A DNA stretch of 64,000 bases from Vibrio sp. 99-8-1 (GCF_013114595.1 NZ_VTXE01000007.1:1-64000), one strand, 5' to 3'; counted from the first letter of the stretch, positions 27,236 through 37,042 are shown. Notes: generated by a model from the letters alone, not told the origin. Program-made: numbers and translations.

Positions 27236-27962
27236 GGCGCTAACATATGACCAACGTGCGAATATAACGAGCCAGAATTCTTTTTTGGAACAATATTCGG
27301 ATTTAGTCAAACGTATTGCGCATCACTTGCTTGGTCGTCTTCCTCCAAGTGTATTGGTGGATGATCTTATTCAAGCAGGAATGATCGGCTTGATTGAAGC
27401 ACAGCAAAATTACGATGGCTCTAAGGGAGCCAGTTTTGAAACCTACGCAGGTATCCGAATTCGAGGTTCCATGCTCGATGAAGTTCGCAAAGGCGATTGG
27501 GTTCCTCGATCTGTTCATAGGAACAATCGAACCATTAACCAAGCCATTAATGAACTCGAGTCGATATTAAACCGAGATCCAACAGATGCTGAAGTTGCTC
27601 AACATTTAAATATGACAGCAGAGCAATATCATGTGGCATTATCAGATATTAACTGTTCACGTTTAGTGGGCATTGAAGATTTAGGTGTTTCTGATGACGT
27701 TATCGCAACAGCAGAAGAAACCCGAGAAAACTCTCCTTTTCAAGGAGTAGCGGATGAGAACTTTCGCCGTGCTTTGGTCGACTCGATCAAAGAATTGCCA
27801 GAAAGAGAAGCATTAGTTCTTTCACTTTATTACGATGAAGAGCTAAATTTAAAAGAAATTGGAGAAGTATTAGGTGTAAGCGAATCTCGTGTAAGCCAAA
27901 TACATAGCCAATCAATGCAACGTTTACGCGCTAAACTTAGTGCTTGGACGAAAGACGATTAA
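27228..27962 (+). CDS. fliA: Flagellar sigma factor FliA (sigma-28)
   Basis: FliA directs RNA polymerase to late flagellar genes such as the flagellin with a TAAA-N15-GCCGTTAA promoter at 317-343. I take GTG 27228 as the start (244 residues, VNKALTYDQ), 9 bp after AGGAG and 8 bp inside flhG; TTG 27225 is less likely. Region 2 (DLIQAGMIGLIEAQQNYD; RGSMLDEVRKGDWVPRS), region 3 and region 4 with the helix-turn-helix (LKEIGEVLGVSESRVSQIHS) are all present. Confidence 0.96.
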   Translation: MNKALTYDQRANITSQNSFLEQYSDLVKRIAHHLLGRLPPSVLVDDLIQAGMIGLIEAQQNYDGSKGASFETYAGIRIRGSMLDEVRKGDWVPRSVHRNNRTINQAINELESILNRDPTDAEVAQHLNMTAEQYHVALSDINCSRLVGIEDLGVSDDVIATAEETRENSPFQGVADENFRRALVDSIKELPEREALVLSLYYDEELNLKEIGEVLGVSESRVSQIHSQSMQRLRAKLSAWTKDD

Positions 27963-27994
27963 TTACACTGACTTGAACCTCAGTGGAGGTAATT

Positions 27995-28375
27995 TTGAAT
28001 AAAAACATGAAGATCCTCATTGTTGATGATTTCTCAACAATGCGCCGAATAGTAAAAAACCTGTTACGTGACTTGGGCTTTAACAATACTCAAGAAGCGG
28101 ATGATGGCTTGACTGCGCTGCCTATGTTGAAGAAAGGTGAATTTGACTTTGTGGTGACTGATTGGAACATGCCAGGTATGCAAGGTATTGATCTGCTAAA
28201 AAACATTCGAGCAGACGCTGAGCTAAAACACCTGCCAGTTCTAATGATTACTGCTGAAGCGAAACGTGAGCAGATTATTGAGGCTGCCCAAGCTGGTGTT
28301 AACGGCTACATCGTGAAGCCATTTACCGCCGCAACTTTAAAAGAAAAGCTTGATAAGATTTTTGAGCGCTTATAA
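27995..28375 (+). CDS. cheY: Chemotaxis response regulator CheY
   Basis: CheY carries the signal from CheA to FliM. It is a single receiver domain: Asp11/Asp12, phospho-acceptor Asp56 in [10 protein letters not shown], Thr86 and Lys108. The start is uncertain. GGAGGT at 27985-27990 sits well for TTG 27995 (126 residues, [12 protein letters not shown]), which I choose; GTG 27983 and ATG 28007 are in the same frame. It is the first of the chemotaxis genes, 32 bp after fliA, so it may be co-transcribed with flhA-fliA. Confidence 0.95.
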   Translation: MNKNMKILIVDDFSTMRRIVKNLLRDLGFNNTQEADDGLTALPMLKKGEFDFVVTDWNMPGMQGIDLLKNIRADAELKHLPVLMITAEAKREQIIEAAQAGVNGYIVKPFTAATLKEKLDKIFERL

Positions 28376-28427
28376 CTCTTTGATACGCAAAGATTAATAA
28401 TAACTAGCGTAAAAGGATTTGATTAAG

Positions 28428-29144
28428 ATGATTTCTTTAGAGCAGGCAAAAGAACTGGTCTCCTTACTTGAAGAAGGTAAGCAAGACGAAGCGGATCAAA
28501 TACTGCTGTCGATTTCTCAAACAGCAGAGAATCCCATGCTCAAAGAGGTGGGGTCTTTGACTCGCGATCTGCATGACGCTTTAGGTCAATTTAAATTTGA
28601 CTCAAGGATGAATGAGATTGCGAATGAAGAAATTCCCGATGCTCGAGATAGGCTTGAGTATGTCATGGCAAAAACCGAACTTGCCGCCAACCGTACCATG
28701 GATGCAGTTGAGGCGTCTCTGCCGATAGCAGATAATTTGCACGAATGTCTCTTAAAAGTAAGGCCAACATGGAACGCCCTCATGAAAGGTCGTATTGAAT
28801 TATCAGAATTTAAAACGCTTTGTCATGAGATTGATCATTTGCTGGTTCAAGTGGAAGGTGATAGCACTGAACTAAGAAGCCAGCTAACTGAAATATTGAT
28901 GGCGCAAGACTTTCAAGATTTAACAGGACAGATTATTACACGCGTAATCACGCTGGTGAGAGAAGTTGAAGATAGACTCGTTGAAATAATATCGACATTT
29001 GGTGTGGAAGCAGAAACGCAGTCAGAAGAGTCGAAAAAAACGTCAGTTGAAGCAGAAGGGCCAATTATGAACGCCCATGAGCGTGAAGATGCCGTTGCAT
29101 CTCAAGATGATGTAGATGATTTATTATCGAGTCTCGGATTCTAA
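28428..29144 (+). CDS. cheZ: CheY phosphatase CheZ
   Basis: CheZ removes phosphate from CheY and ends the tumble/reversal signal. ATG 28428 (238 residues, MISLEQAKELVS) is preferred over TTG 28419, since AAAAGGA (28411-28417) is 10 bp away and the family begins this way. The active-site helix QDFQDLTGQ (catalytic Gln) and the C-terminal CheY-binding peptide (VDDLLSSLGF) are present. Confidence 0.96.
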   Translation: MISLEQAKELVSLLEEGKQDEADQILLSISQTAENPMLKEVGSLTRDLHDALGQFKFDSRMNEIANEEIPDARDRLEYVMAKTELAANRTMDAVEASLPIADNLHECLLKVRPTWNALMKGRIELSEFKTLCHEIDHLLVQVEGDSTELRSQLTEILMAQDFQDLTGQIITRVITLVREVEDRLVEIISTFGVEAETQSEESKKTSVEAEGPIMNAHEREDAVASQDDVDDLLSSLGF

Positions 29145-29153
29145 GGGTAATAT

Positions 29154-31421
29154 ATGAGCTATGAGTTAGACGAAGAAATTCTACAGGACTTTTTGGTAGA
29201 AGCTGGTGAAATCTTAGAATTGCTGTCAGAGCAATTGATTGAGCTTGAGAACAATCCTGAAGACACAGAATTACTGAATGCGATTTTTAGAGGGTTCCAT
29301 ACTGTAAAAGGTGGTGCAGGATTCCTTGCTTTGACAGAGCTAGTCGATGCTTGTCATGGTGCAGAAAACGTGTTTGATATATTGCGAAATGGACAGCGTT
29401 CAGTAACTGCTGAATTGATGGATACCATTTTACAAGCGCTAGACTCAATAAATATTATGTTTACTGCGGTGCAAGAGAGAGAGCCGTTAACCGCGGCAGA
29501 TCCTGAAGTTCTTGCAGAGTTACATCGTCTAAGTCGTCCGGCAAGTGAAGACGAAGCTCCTGCTGCAGAACCCGAGCCGATAGTTGAAGCCGCAGTAGAA
29601 CCTGAGCTAGAGCCAGTGATAGAAGCTGAGCCTGCTCCTGTAGTCGCTGAGAACAACTCTATTGATGATATTTCTCAGGATGAATTTGAAAAATTATTAG
29701 ATGAACTCCACGGTAAAGGCAGTGCACCGGGTGCTTTGGCTGAGGCTCCAGCTGCGCCAGCTGCCACTCCCGCTCCAGCCGTACCGCCGGCCGGTGGCGA
29801 CAGCGGTGACATAACCGATGACGAATTTGAAAAGTTACTAGATGAACTGCATGGTAAAGGTTCTGCACCAGGTGCTTTAGAGGCAGATGCTGGCAGTGTA
29901 GCAGCGCCTCCAGCAGCTCCAGTCGCGGCTACCACCAATGTTGCGGGTGGCGATCAAGACTTGATGAGTGATGATGAATTTGAAAAATTACTCGATCAAC
30001 TACATGGCTCTGGTAAAGGACCTTCGGTAGAAGAGTTAGAAGCGGCAACAAAACCTGTTTCTGCTAATCCTCCACCAGTCAAAGCAAAACCAGACGTCGC
30101 GAAACCTGCAGCAGCGCCTAAAGCTGCCGCACCTAAAGCCGCAGCGAAACCGAAAGCGGCGGCTAAACCTGCTGCGCCGGCTAAAAAAGCAGCAGCGCCA
30201 GCGAGTAATGATAAAGGTAAAGCAAAAGCGGCGGCACCTAAGCCACAGGCAGAAGCGACAGTAAGGGTAGATACATCAACCCTAGATACCATAATGAACA
30301 TGGTGGGTGAACTGGTTCTTGTTCGTAACCGTTTGGTTAGCCTTGGTTTAAGTCGCAATGATGAAGAGATGTCTAAAGCGGTAGCAAACCTTGATATCGT
30401 TACTGCTGATTTGCAAGGTGCGGTAATGAAAACGCGCATGCAGCCAATCAAGAAAGTGTTTGGCCGATTCCCTCGAGTGGTAAGGGATATTGCTCGGACT
30501 CTGAAGAAAGATATTGTTCTTGAGATGCGCGGTGAAGATACCGATCTAGATAAAAACCTAGTTGAAGCGTTGGCCGATCCACTGATTCACTTGGTAAGAA
30601 ACTCAGTCGATCACGGTATCGAAATGCCGGATGATCGCCAAAAAGCCGGTAAGCCAAGAACGGGTAAAGTCATTTTATCTGCTTCTCAAGAAGGTGATCA
30701 TATTGAGTTAGCCATCGTTGATGATGGTGGTGGTATGAACCCTGATACGTTACGCGGAATTGCCGTTAAACGTGGTTTGATGGATAACGAAGCCGCCAGT
30801 CGTTTAACCGACAAAGAGTGCTTTAATCTGATTTTTGCTCCTGGTTTCTCAAGTAAAGAGAAGATTTCAGACATTTCAGGTCGTGGTGTGGGAATGGATG
30901 TGGTTAAAACCGCCATCAATACCCTGAATGGTTCTGTAGATGTAGACTCAGAAATGGGCAAAGGAACCAAGATAACCATCAAAGTTCCATTAACGTTGGC
31001 AATCTTACCGACTCTAATGGTTGGTGTGTGTAAACAACCGTTTGCACTGCCATTAGCGAGTGTAAATGAAATCTTCAATCTTGATTTGTCTAAAACCAAT
31101 GTTGTTGATGGTCAATTAACCATCATTGTTAGAGAGAAATCTATTCCATTGTTCTATCTACAGAACTGGCTTGTACCAAGAGCGGGAAGTGTCGATCAGC
31201 GTAAAGGTCACGGACATGTCGTTATCGTTCAGTTAGGCAGTCAACGTGTTGGCTTTGTTGTAGACAGCCTTATTGGACAAGAAGAAGTGGTAATCAAACC
31301 ATTAGACGAATTACTTCAAGGTACGCCGGGGATGGCTGGAGCAACGATCACCAGTGATGGTCACATCGCCCTGATTCTAGACGTACCAAATCTATTGAAG
31401 GAATATGCGATTCGTTCGTAA
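29154..31421 (+). CDS. cheA: Chemotaxis histidine kinase CheA
   Basis: CheA is the array kinase that phosphorylates CheY and CheB. The 755 residues show P1 (phosphorylated His49 in [13 protein letters not shown]), a long Pro/Ala/Glu-rich linker (about 135-370) with three [14 protein letters not shown] repeats, P3 dimerisation (starting [22 protein letters not shown]), P4 ATPase ([17 protein letters not shown]) and P5, CheW-like. The E. coli P2 domain is not obvious. In vibrios a linker region called LID binds ParP and recruits arrays to the pole; the repeats probably correspond to it. The stop lies 16 bp before the cheB start. Confidence 0.97.
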   Translation: MSYELDEEILQDFLVEAGEILELLSEQLIELENNPEDTELLNAIFRGFHTVKGGAGFLALTELVDACHGAENVFDILRNGQRSVTAELMDTILQALDSINIMFTAVQEREPLTAADPEVLAELHRLSRPASEDEAPAAEPEPIVEAAVEPELEPVIEAEPAPVVAENNSIDDISQDEFEKLLDELHGKGSAPGALAEAPAAPAATPAPAVPPAGGDSGDITDDEFEKLLDELHGKGSAPGALEADAGSVAAPPAAPVAATTNVAGGDQDLMSDDEFEKLLDQLHGSGKGPSVEELEAATKPVSANPPPVKAKPDVAKPAAAPKAAAPKAAAKPKAAAKPAAPAKKAAAPASNDKGKAKAAAPKPQAEATVRVDTSTLDTIMNMVGELVLVRNRLVSLGLSRNDEEMSKAVANLDIVTADLQGAVMKTRMQPIKKVFGRFPRVVRDIARTLKKDIVLEMRGEDTDLDKNLVEALADPLIHLVRNSVDHGIEMPDDRQKAGKPRTGKVILSASQEGDHIELAIVDDGGGMNPDTLRGIAVKRGLMDNEAASRLTDKECFNLIFAPGFSSKEKISDISGRGVGMDVVKTAINTLNGSVDVDSEMGKGTKITIKVPLTLAILPTLMVGVCKQPFALPLASVNEIFNLDLSKTNVVDGQLTIIVREKSIPLFYLQNWLVPRAGSVDQRKGHGHVVIVQLGSQRVGFVVDSLIGQEEVVIKPLDELLQGTPGMAGATITSDGHIALILDVPNLLKEYAIRS
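29679..30014 (+). repeat. Three DEFEKLLD(E/Q)LHG repeats in the CheA linker
   Basis: Codons starting at residues 176, 223 and 274 each encode DEFEKLLD(E/Q)LHG followed by Lys/Ser-Gly, preceded by an acidic Asp/Ser-Asp pair and separated by Ala/Pro-rich spacers. The first two copies share [20 protein letters not shown] exactly. They look like short linear binding motifs, probably for ParP. Confidence 0.85.
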
Positions 31422-31437
31422 ATGTAAGAAGGAATAT

Positions 31438-32559
31438 ATGGCAGTACGAGTACTAGTTGTTGATGATTCAAGTTTTTTCCGCCGACGGGTCAGCGAAATA
31501 ATTAATGCTGATCCTCGACTAGAAGTCGTGGATGTTGCGGTAAACGGAAAAGAAGCGATTCAAAAGGTAATGGACGTCAAACCTGACGTTATTACTATGG
31601 ATATCGAGATGCCAGTAATGGATGGTATTACTGCAGTACGAGAAATAATGAAGGTAGCACCTACGCCCATCTTGATGTTTTCTTCGTTGACTCATGATGG
31701 TGCACGAGCAACGTTAGATGCATTAGACGCGGGTGCGCTGGATTTTCTGCCGAAAAAATTTGAAGATATTGCTCGAAATAGAGATGAAGCGACTCAATTA
31801 TTGCAGCAACGAGTAACAGAGATTGCGCGTAAAAAAATGCTGATGAGGCGTCGTACTCCGACGCCAACAGCCCCACCGAGTACCAGTTCTTCATTACGTA
31901 GGCCTGTTGCATCAGCACCTGCTGCTGCAAAACCAACTTCAACCGCAAGAAGTGTTCCTAGCAAATTTAGAGCCTCTGGAAAGAAATACCAGTTGACCGC
32001 TATTGGTACATCTACTGGTGGTCCAGTTGCGCTACAGAAAATTTTAACTAAGTTACCTGCAAACTATCCGCACCCTATTGTGCTTATACAGCATATGCCA
32101 GCCACCTTTACGGCTGCTTTTGCTAGCCGCTTAAATACCTTATGCAAAATTCAGGTTAAGGAAGCTCAAGATGGTGATGTACTGAAACCTGGAGTGGCCT
32201 ATCTCGCCCCCGGTGGATTACAGATGATGATAGAGGGCCGTCCCGGCGCCGCAAAATTGCGTATTGTAGATAGCGGTGAGCGGATGAATTACAAGCCGTG
32301 TGTCGATGTGACATTTGGCGCAGCATCGAAAGTTTATCAAGATAAAGTACTCTCCATGGTGTTAACCGGCATGGGGGCAGATGGCAGAGAAGGGGCGAGA
32401 ATGCTCAAATCTGCTGGTGCGACTATTTGGGCTCAAGATGAAGAGAGCTGTGTTGTATACGGCATGCCGCAGGCTGTCGCGAAGGCGAATATATCCACAG
32501 AGGATTTACCGCTGGAGCGTATCGCTGAACGTATGCTTGTAGAAGTTGGCTTAGCTTAG
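31438..32559 (+). CDS. cheB: Chemoreceptor methylesterase CheB
   Basis: CheB removes methyl groups from chemoreceptors during adaptation. ATG 31438 (373 residues, [12 protein letters not shown]) follows AGAAGGA; the frame opens earlier at 31405, inside cheA, but the extra residues are unlike the family. The receiver domain carries Asp55. A Ser/Pro/Thr/Ala linker (about 140-180) leads to the methylesterase domain with catalytic Ser192 (GTSTGGP), His219 (IQHMPATF) and Asp315 (TGMGADG). Confidence 0.97.
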   Translation: MAVRVLVVDDSSFFRRRVSEIINADPRLEVVDVAVNGKEAIQKVMDVKPDVITMDIEMPVMDGITAVREIMKVAPTPILMFSSLTHDGARATLDALDAGALDFLPKKFEDIARNRDEATQLLQQRVTEIARKKMLMRRRTPTPTAPPSTSSSLRRPVASAPAAAKPTSTARSVPSKFRASGKKYQLTAIGTSTGGPVALQKILTKLPANYPHPIVLIQHMPATFTAAFASRLNTLCKIQVKEAQDGDVLKPGVAYLAPGGLQMMIEGRPGAAKLRIVDSGERMNYKPCVDVTFGAASKVYQDKVLSMVLTGMGADGREGARMLKSAGATIWAQDEESCVVYGMPQAVAKANISTEDLPLERIAERMLVEVGLA

Positions 32560-32568
32560 GGAGCAAAG

Positions 32569-33348
32569 ATGATAGTCTGGAGCGTAGCAAACCAAAAAGG
32601 TGGCGTTGGCAAAACAACGACTACCGTTACCTTAGCTGGGTTGCTGAGCAAAAAAGGACACCGTGTATTGCTTGTTGATACCGATCCTCATGCATCTTTG
32701 ACAACCTACCTTGGTTATGACTCTGATGAAGTAGAAAAGAGCTTATTTGATTTATTTCAGTTACCGGAGATAAATCGCGAGTCTGTACTGCCATTAATTA
32801 TTCAGTCTGAAATAGAGAACATAGATATCGTTCCTGCTCATATGTCTTTGGCAACATTAGACAGAGTGATGGGCAATCGCAGTGGCATGGGGCTTATTTT
32901 AAAACGAGCCCTTTTAGCACTGCATGGTGATTATGATTATGTACTGATTGATTGTCCGCCAATTTTAGGCGTTATGATGGTCAATGCATTGGCGGCAAGT
33001 GATCGTATTTTAATACCGGTTCAAACGGAGTTTTTAGCAATGAAGGGCTTGGAGCGAATGATTCGTACCTTGGCCATTATGCAGAAATCCAGAAATAAAG
33101 CGTTTAAGACAACGATCGTACCGACTATGTACGACAAACGAACGAGAGCGTCTTTAACGACATTGAATCAGCTCAAAAAAGATTACCCTGAAAACGTTTG
33201 GAGTTCTGCTATTCCTATTGACACCAAGTTTCGTGATGCCAGTTTGAAACGATTGCCAGCATCACATTTTGCAGAAGGAAGTCGCGGGGTTTTCGCCTAC
33301 AAACAGTTGTTAATTTATCTAGAGAGGTTAGCTCTAGATGAACAATAA
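32569..33348 (+). CDS. parC: ParA-like ATPase ParC, chemotaxis array positioning
   Basis: ParC is the ParA-like ATPase found in vibrio chemotaxis operons. In V. cholerae and V. parahaemolyticus it forms a polar focus and directs arrays to the pole, working with ParP. The 259 residues contain a deviant Walker A (KGGVGKTT, 10-17), LLVDTDPHASLT and the YVLIDCPP motif. The name rests on family knowledge plus position between cheB and a CheW-domain gene; it is not the chromosome-partitioning ParA, which has other neighbours. It overlaps the next gene by 11 bp. Confidence 0.9.
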   Translation: MIVWSVANQKGGVGKTTTTVTLAGLLSKKGHRVLLVDTDPHASLTTYLGYDSDEVEKSLFDLFQLPEINRESVLPLIIQSEIENIDIVPAHMSLATLDRVMGNRSGMGLILKRALLALHGDYDYVLIDCPPILGVMMVNALAASDRILIPVQTEFLAMKGLERMIRTLAIMQKSRNKAFKTTIVPTMYDKRTRASLTTLNQLKKDYPENVWSSAIPIDTKFRDASLKRLPASHFAEGSRGVFAYKQLLIYLERLALDEQ

Positions 33349-34345
33349 AACGCATGTATTGTCGGGGGAGCAGGCATTAAATGACTATTTTACCTCCCTA
33401 CTTGATGAGGAAGAGCTGAACGAAGCGTTTAATACGCCGAGTAAAGTAGAGCTTTCTGCCGTTGAGTCGACAGTTTCAGCAGAGGAAATGGTACCTAAGT
33501 TACAACCTGATTATCATTCGTCCTATACTGAATTAGAATATAATGAATTTGAAGTTCCTGATTTAGAGGATGTCCAGAAATTACTGGATAAATTGGAAAC
33601 AACCGATCTTGCTGCCGAGCCAGATATTGCCACCATTATAGAACGAAATAATGGTGAAATTGCTGAAGTAACAAGAGTTGAAAGTGTTGTAGAAGAGATC
33701 CAAGAGTGGGATGTCGCAACTGAAGTCGAACAAGTCGTTGCTGAATCACCTGCTGTTGAAGAATTTGAAGTGACTGAACCGGTAATCGCTGAGCCAGAGG
33801 TTGTCGAAGAGGTCGAGGTTGAACAAGAGACTGAGGTTGAGCTTCAAACAGAAACCGGTGGAGCGCACATTCAGGACTGGCAAAGCATTGCTAGAAATGA
33901 AGATTTTCAAGTGCTCTATTTTGATGTCAACGGAGTAACGTTCGCCGTACCACTTGATGAACTGGGTGGTATCCATCGCCGCGGAGAAATGAGTCACCTT
34001 ATTGGCCGCCCGGGATGGTATCTTGGATTACAGACGAATAAAAATGATCAGTTAGATGTTGTTGATACCGCGAAGTGGGTAATGTCTGATAGATTAACGG
34101 ATGATTCGCATAAAGAACATTACCAGTATGTGGTTATGCTTGGTGAGAGTAACTGGGGATTAGCATCTACAGAGTTAAAAGGGACTGAACTACTTAATAC
34201 TGAAAAAGTCCGTTGGCGCGAGCTCTCAGGTAAACGACCATGGTTAGCTGGAATGGTAAAAGAAAAAATGTGTGCTTTAATTCACGTTGAAGCCATGATA
34301 ACAATGTTAAATGCTGGTCTAGACGTAAAGTCACTGGACAGTTGA
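33338..34345 (+). CDS. parP: CheW-domain array-localisation protein ParP
   Basis: A 335-residue protein with a long acidic, Val/Glu-rich N-terminal half (about 1-175, with repeated EVVEEVEVEQ-type runs, probably disordered) and a C-terminal CheW-like domain (about 180-335, from the region FQVLYFDVNGVTFAVPLDEL to WLAGMVKEKMCALIHVEAM). ParP links ParC to CheA at the pole and blocks array dissociation. The 11-bp overlap with parC indicates coupled synthesis. It is not a second CheW, because a separate short cheW follows. Confidence 0.9.
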   Translation: MNNKTHVLSGEQALNDYFTSLLDEEELNEAFNTPSKVELSAVESTVSAEEMVPKLQPDYHSSYTELEYNEFEVPDLEDVQKLLDKLETTDLAAEPDIATIIERNNGEIAEVTRVESVVEEIQEWDVATEVEQVVAESPAVEEFEVTEPVIAEPEVVEEVEVEQETEVELQTETGGAHIQDWQSIARNEDFQVLYFDVNGVTFAVPLDELGGIHRRGEMSHLIGRPGWYLGLQTNKNDQLDVVDTAKWVMSDRLTDDSHKEHYQYVVMLGESNWGLASTELKGTELLNTEKVRWRELSGKRPWLAGMVKEKMCALIHVEAMITMLNAGLDVKSLDS

Positions 34346-34384
34346 TAGAAAAGTTTGTCGGTAGCGACACAAAGAGGATAAGAC

Positions 34385-34879
34385 ATGTCTCAAGTTAATG
34401 AAGTAGAGTTAAAAAAAGATCAGACCAATGATGAAGTACTTCAGTGGGTAACATTCCAACTCGAAGAAGAGACTTATGGCATTAATGTAATGCAAGTTCG
34501 AGAAGTGCTTCGCTATTCAGAGATTGCTCCTGTACCAGGTGCTCCGGACTATGTATTAGGTATTATCAACCTTCGTGGCAATGTCGTTACAGTTATCGAT
34601 ACTCGTTCACGTTTTGGTTTAATCCCGGGTGAAATCACAGATAACACCCGAATTATTGTGATCGAATCTGAGCGTCAAGTTATCGGTATTCTTGTAGATA
34701 GCGTTGCTGAAGTGGTTTACCTACGTTCTTCTGAGATTGACACAACACCAAGTGTTGGCACAGATGAGAGCGCCAAGTTTATTCAAGGTGTTAGTAACCG
34801 AGATGGTAAGCTACTTATTCTTGTTGATCTTAACAAGTTATTGAGCGACGAAGAATGGAATGAAATGGCACACCTATAA
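34385..34879 (+). CDS. cheW: Chemotaxis coupling protein CheW
   Basis: CheW joins receptors to CheA in the array. The 164-residue protein is one CheW domain with the usual motifs (QWVTFQLEEETYGINVMQVREVLRY, the GIINLRGNVVTVIDTR segment and ILVDSVAEV). It starts 39 bp after parP behind AGAGGA; its stop shares one base with the next gene. Confidence 0.97.
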   Translation: MSQVNEVELKKDQTNDEVLQWVTFQLEEETYGINVMQVREVLRYSEIAPVPGAPDYVLGIINLRGNVVTVIDTRSRFGLIPGEITDNTRIIVIESERQVIGILVDSVAEVVYLRSSEIDTTPSVGTDESAKFIQGVSNRDGKLLILVDLNKLLSDEEWNEMAHL

Positions 34880-35358
34880 TGGTTGAGCTGTTTAACTCTA
34901 ACGGTGTGTTGGTACTGCTAGGCGGGAGTCTGTTTTTTGTTCTTGTCTTAGTGGTTATGTTGTTGAAAAGCCGCAGCCAGATGCAACGAATCACAGACAG
35001 TCAGCGACAAACCGTTAGAGGTATGGAAAAAGAAGTTTCTAAAGCGAACAACCAATTGCTGGAAGTTCGTTCAGTTGTGGTTGGTTTAGGACAGAAAGTT
35101 GCAGAGCAACAAGATGTTATTCAGTATTTATCAGAAAGAGTAACAGAGCTGGAGCATACGGATAAAGATAGCCGAATGTATTCTAGAGCCAGTAAAATGG
35201 TTCAGCTTGGTGCGGATGTTGATGAATTAATAGAAGAGTGTGAACTGCCTAAAGCAGAAGCAGAACTGATGATGACGTTGCAAAATAAAATTGCGGGGAA
35301 AGAGAAAGTCCCCCCTATGAATGTGGCAAAGAATAGGCCTAAAACATCATCAAGGTAA
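34879..35358 (+). CDS. DUF2802 membrane-anchored protein after cheW
   Basis: A 159-residue protein of the DUF2802 family, regularly found after cheW in vibrio and Pseudomonas flagellar loci; function unknown. One membrane segment at about 8-30 (VLVLLGGSLFFVLVLVVMLL) anchors it. A coiled coil (about 40-95) and a helix-turn-helix-like C-terminal region (ASKMVQLGADVDELIEECELPKAEAELMM) follow. It overlaps cheW by one base and ends the operon; a strong terminator follows at 35430. Its position suggests an accessory role in array or motor function. Confidence 0.88.
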   Translation: MVELFNSNGVLVLLGGSLFFVLVLVVMLLKSRSQMQRITDSQRQTVRGMEKEVSKANNQLLEVRSVVVGLGQKVAEQQDVIQYLSERVTELEHTDKDSRMYSRASKMVQLGADVDELIEECELPKAEAELMMTLQNKIAGKEKVPPMNVAKNRPKTSSR

Positions 35359-35429
35359 TTGATTAATATACAACTTAAACTTGCTGGAACGGGTTTTATT
35401 GTTCTGCTGTAATCTAAACTGTCAATGAT

Positions 35430-35458
35430 AAGAGAAGCGAAATGCTTCTCTTTTTTTT
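35430..35458 (+). terminator. Terminator ending the flagellar/chemotaxis cluster
   Basis: A perfect stem, AAGAGAAGC (35430-35438) with GCTTCTCTT (35444-35452), loop GAAAT, and an eight-T run. The remaining gap to ccmA (35459-35635) holds the ccm promoter region. Confidence 0.92.
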
Positions 35459-35572
35459 GCTCATTATATCGGCAGAAAACCGAGCAGAAAAAAGCCTTGC
35501 TGATACTAAATTGCTATTCTGTGACAAAAGTGAGTGAGCAAGTGGGATTTTATTGTGTTTCATGTTGTGTAT

Positions 35573-35586
35573 ATCCTACTTAGGAT
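35573..35586. promoter_or_regulatory. Inverted repeat ATCCTA-CT-TAGGAT upstream of ccmA
   Basis: ATCCTACTTAGGAT is a perfect 6-2-6 inverted repeat about 50 bp before ccmA. It could be an operator for the ccm operon; it does not match the FNR (TTGAT-N4-ATCAA) consensus. No -35/-10 pair could be assigned with confidence. Confidence 0.25.
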
Positions 35587-35635
35587 GCAGTAGCATGTGT
35601 TAATATGCCCGTTCGATTGTTAATTTTTAGTGCCC

Positions 35636-36253
35636 ATGTTAGAAGTCTCAAATCTTACTGCTATTCGTGATGAGAGAGTGTTGTTTGAAAACCTCTCATT
35701 TAAAATTAATACTGGTGAAATCGTTCAAATAGAGGGACGAAACGGAACTGGTAAAACAACCTTACTAAGAATAATTGCTGGGCTAGGGGATAGCGAATCA
35801 GGCGATATTCTCTGGAAAGATCTGCCTACCGTATCCAATCGAGATCTATTCCATCAAGATCTGCTGTTTCTTGGTCACCAAACTGGGGTGAAAAGGGAAC
35901 TGTCTGGTTTTGAAAACCTCGCGTTTTATCAATCAATTCAAAAGTGCAATACCGATAAAGCCACTCTTTGGGGAGCGCTAGCTCAAGTGGGTATCGCTGG
36001 TCGTGAAGATGTGCCTGTTGCACAGTTATCCGCTGGACAGCAGCGAAGAGTTGCGTTAGCTAGATTGTGGTTAAGTAAGCAGCCGCTGTGGATCTTAGAT
36101 GAGCCTTTAACTGCTATCGATAAGCAGGGTGTGAAAGTGCTAGAGAACCTGTTTTTGCAACACGCTGAAAACGGAGGCATTGTTCTATTAACAACGCACC
36201 AGGATATGTTTACTGATTCGCCTAAGTTGCGAAAAATTAAATTAGGGGATTAG
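35636..36253 (+). CDS. ccmA: Heme exporter ATP-binding protein CcmA
   Basis: CcmA is the ABC ATPase that, with CcmB, releases holo-CcmE during cytochrome c maturation. I take ATG 35636 (205 residues, [14 protein letters not shown]); GTG 35630 is also in frame. Walker A GRNGTGKT is at 34-41, the ABC signature [14 protein letters not shown] and Walker [13 protein letters not shown] are present. First gene of the ccmABCDEFGHI operon; ccmB follows after 1 bp. Confidence 0.96.
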   Translation: MLEVSNLTAIRDERVLFENLSFKINTGEIVQIEGRNGTGKTTLLRIIAGLGDSESGDILWKDLPTVSNRDLFHQDLLFLGHQTGVKRELSGFENLAFYQSIQKCNTDKATLWGALAQVGIAGREDVPVAQLSAGQQRRVALARLWLSKQPLWILDEPLTAIDKQGVKVLENLFLQHAENGGIVLLTTHQDMFTDSPKLRKIKLGD

Positions 36254-36254
36254 T

Positions 36255-36923
36255 ATGCTGCAATCGATGTTGATGATTATTAAACGAGAGCTATTAATCG
36301 CTTTTCGACGCCAAGCCGACATTTTAAATCCGCTCTGGTTCTTTATTATCGTAATTACTCTGTTTCCGCTTAGTATTGGCCCTGAGCCAAATCTACTTGC
36401 TAGGATAGCTGCGGGGATTATTTGGGTTGCTGCATTGCTCTCTGCATTGCTGTCACTTGAAAGACTGTTTCGTGACGATTTTCAAGATGGATCATTAGAG
36501 CAGATGATGCTGATGCCATTGCCGCTCCAGCTTGTGGTTATTTCAAAGGTGATAGCTCACTGGCTATTAACTGGTTTACCGCTAATATTAATTAGCCCAC
36601 TTTTAGCGGTATTGCTGTCGTTAGACTTCAATACTTGGTGGACGGTTGTACAGACATTATTGGTGGGAACACCGACATTGAGCTTTATTGGTGCAATCGG
36701 CGTGGCATTGACGGTAGGACTGCAAAAAGGGGGAGTATTATTGAGCTTGCTTATCCTCCCTCTTTATATTCCTATTCTGATTTTTGCCACATCTGCTATC
36801 GATGCGGCTAGTCTCGGAATGCCATTTAATGGGCAACTGGCTATTATGGCTGCCATGTTTATTGGCTCAGTAACATTAACCCCATTTGCGATAAGTGCGG
36901 CACTTCGCGTAAGTGTGAATTAG
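36255..36923 (+). CDS. ccmB: Heme exporter membrane protein CcmB
   Basis: CcmB is the membrane partner of CcmA. The 222-residue length and about six membrane segments match the family, as does the N-terminal KRELLIAFRRQADILNPLWFFIIV. The product of the CcmAB complex is ATP-driven release of heme-loaded CcmE from CcmC. A 119-bp gap with a stable hairpin separates it from ccmC. Confidence 0.96.
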   Translation: MLQSMLMIIKRELLIAFRRQADILNPLWFFIIVITLFPLSIGPEPNLLARIAAGIIWVAALLSALLSLERLFRDDFQDGSLEQMMLMPLPLQLVVISKVIAHWLLTGLPLILISPLLAVLLSLDFNTWWTVVQTLLVGTPTLSFIGAIGVALTVGLQKGGVLLSLLILPLYIPILIFATSAIDAASLGMPFNGQLAIMAAMFIGSVTLTPFAISAALRVSVN

Positions 36924-36927
36924 AACG

Positions 36928-36958
36928 GCAAAACAACACCTTATAGGTATTGTTTTGC
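36928..36958 (+). other. Stable hairpin at the ccmB-ccmC junction
   Basis: GCAAAACAA (36928-36936) pairs with TTGTTTTGC (36950-36958), and inside it ACC pairs with GGT around a TTATA loop. There is no T tract directly after it, so it is more likely an mRNA processing or stability element within the operon than a terminator. Confidence 0.5.
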
Positions 36959-37042
36959 TCTTGACAAAGAATACGATGGGGATTTCTCTTTCAGAGAATT
37001 CCTTTAGAAGTATGTCCTGAGAAGTAAGAGTGAGAAGTGATT

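Noticed and set aside
29679..30014. CheA linker repeats as a CRISPR-like or mobile repeat
   Set aside because: They are in-frame protein repeats with unequal spacers and diverged DNA, inside a gene with intact function.
29996..30451. 151-codon minus-strand frame within cheA
   Set aside because: Antisense of the Ala/Lys-rich CheA linker; composition reflects codon bias rather than a gene.
32569..33348. ParA-like gene as a plasmid or chromosome partition locus
   Set aside because: No parB or parS follows; the neighbours are cheB and a CheW-domain gene, the setting of chemotaxis ParC.
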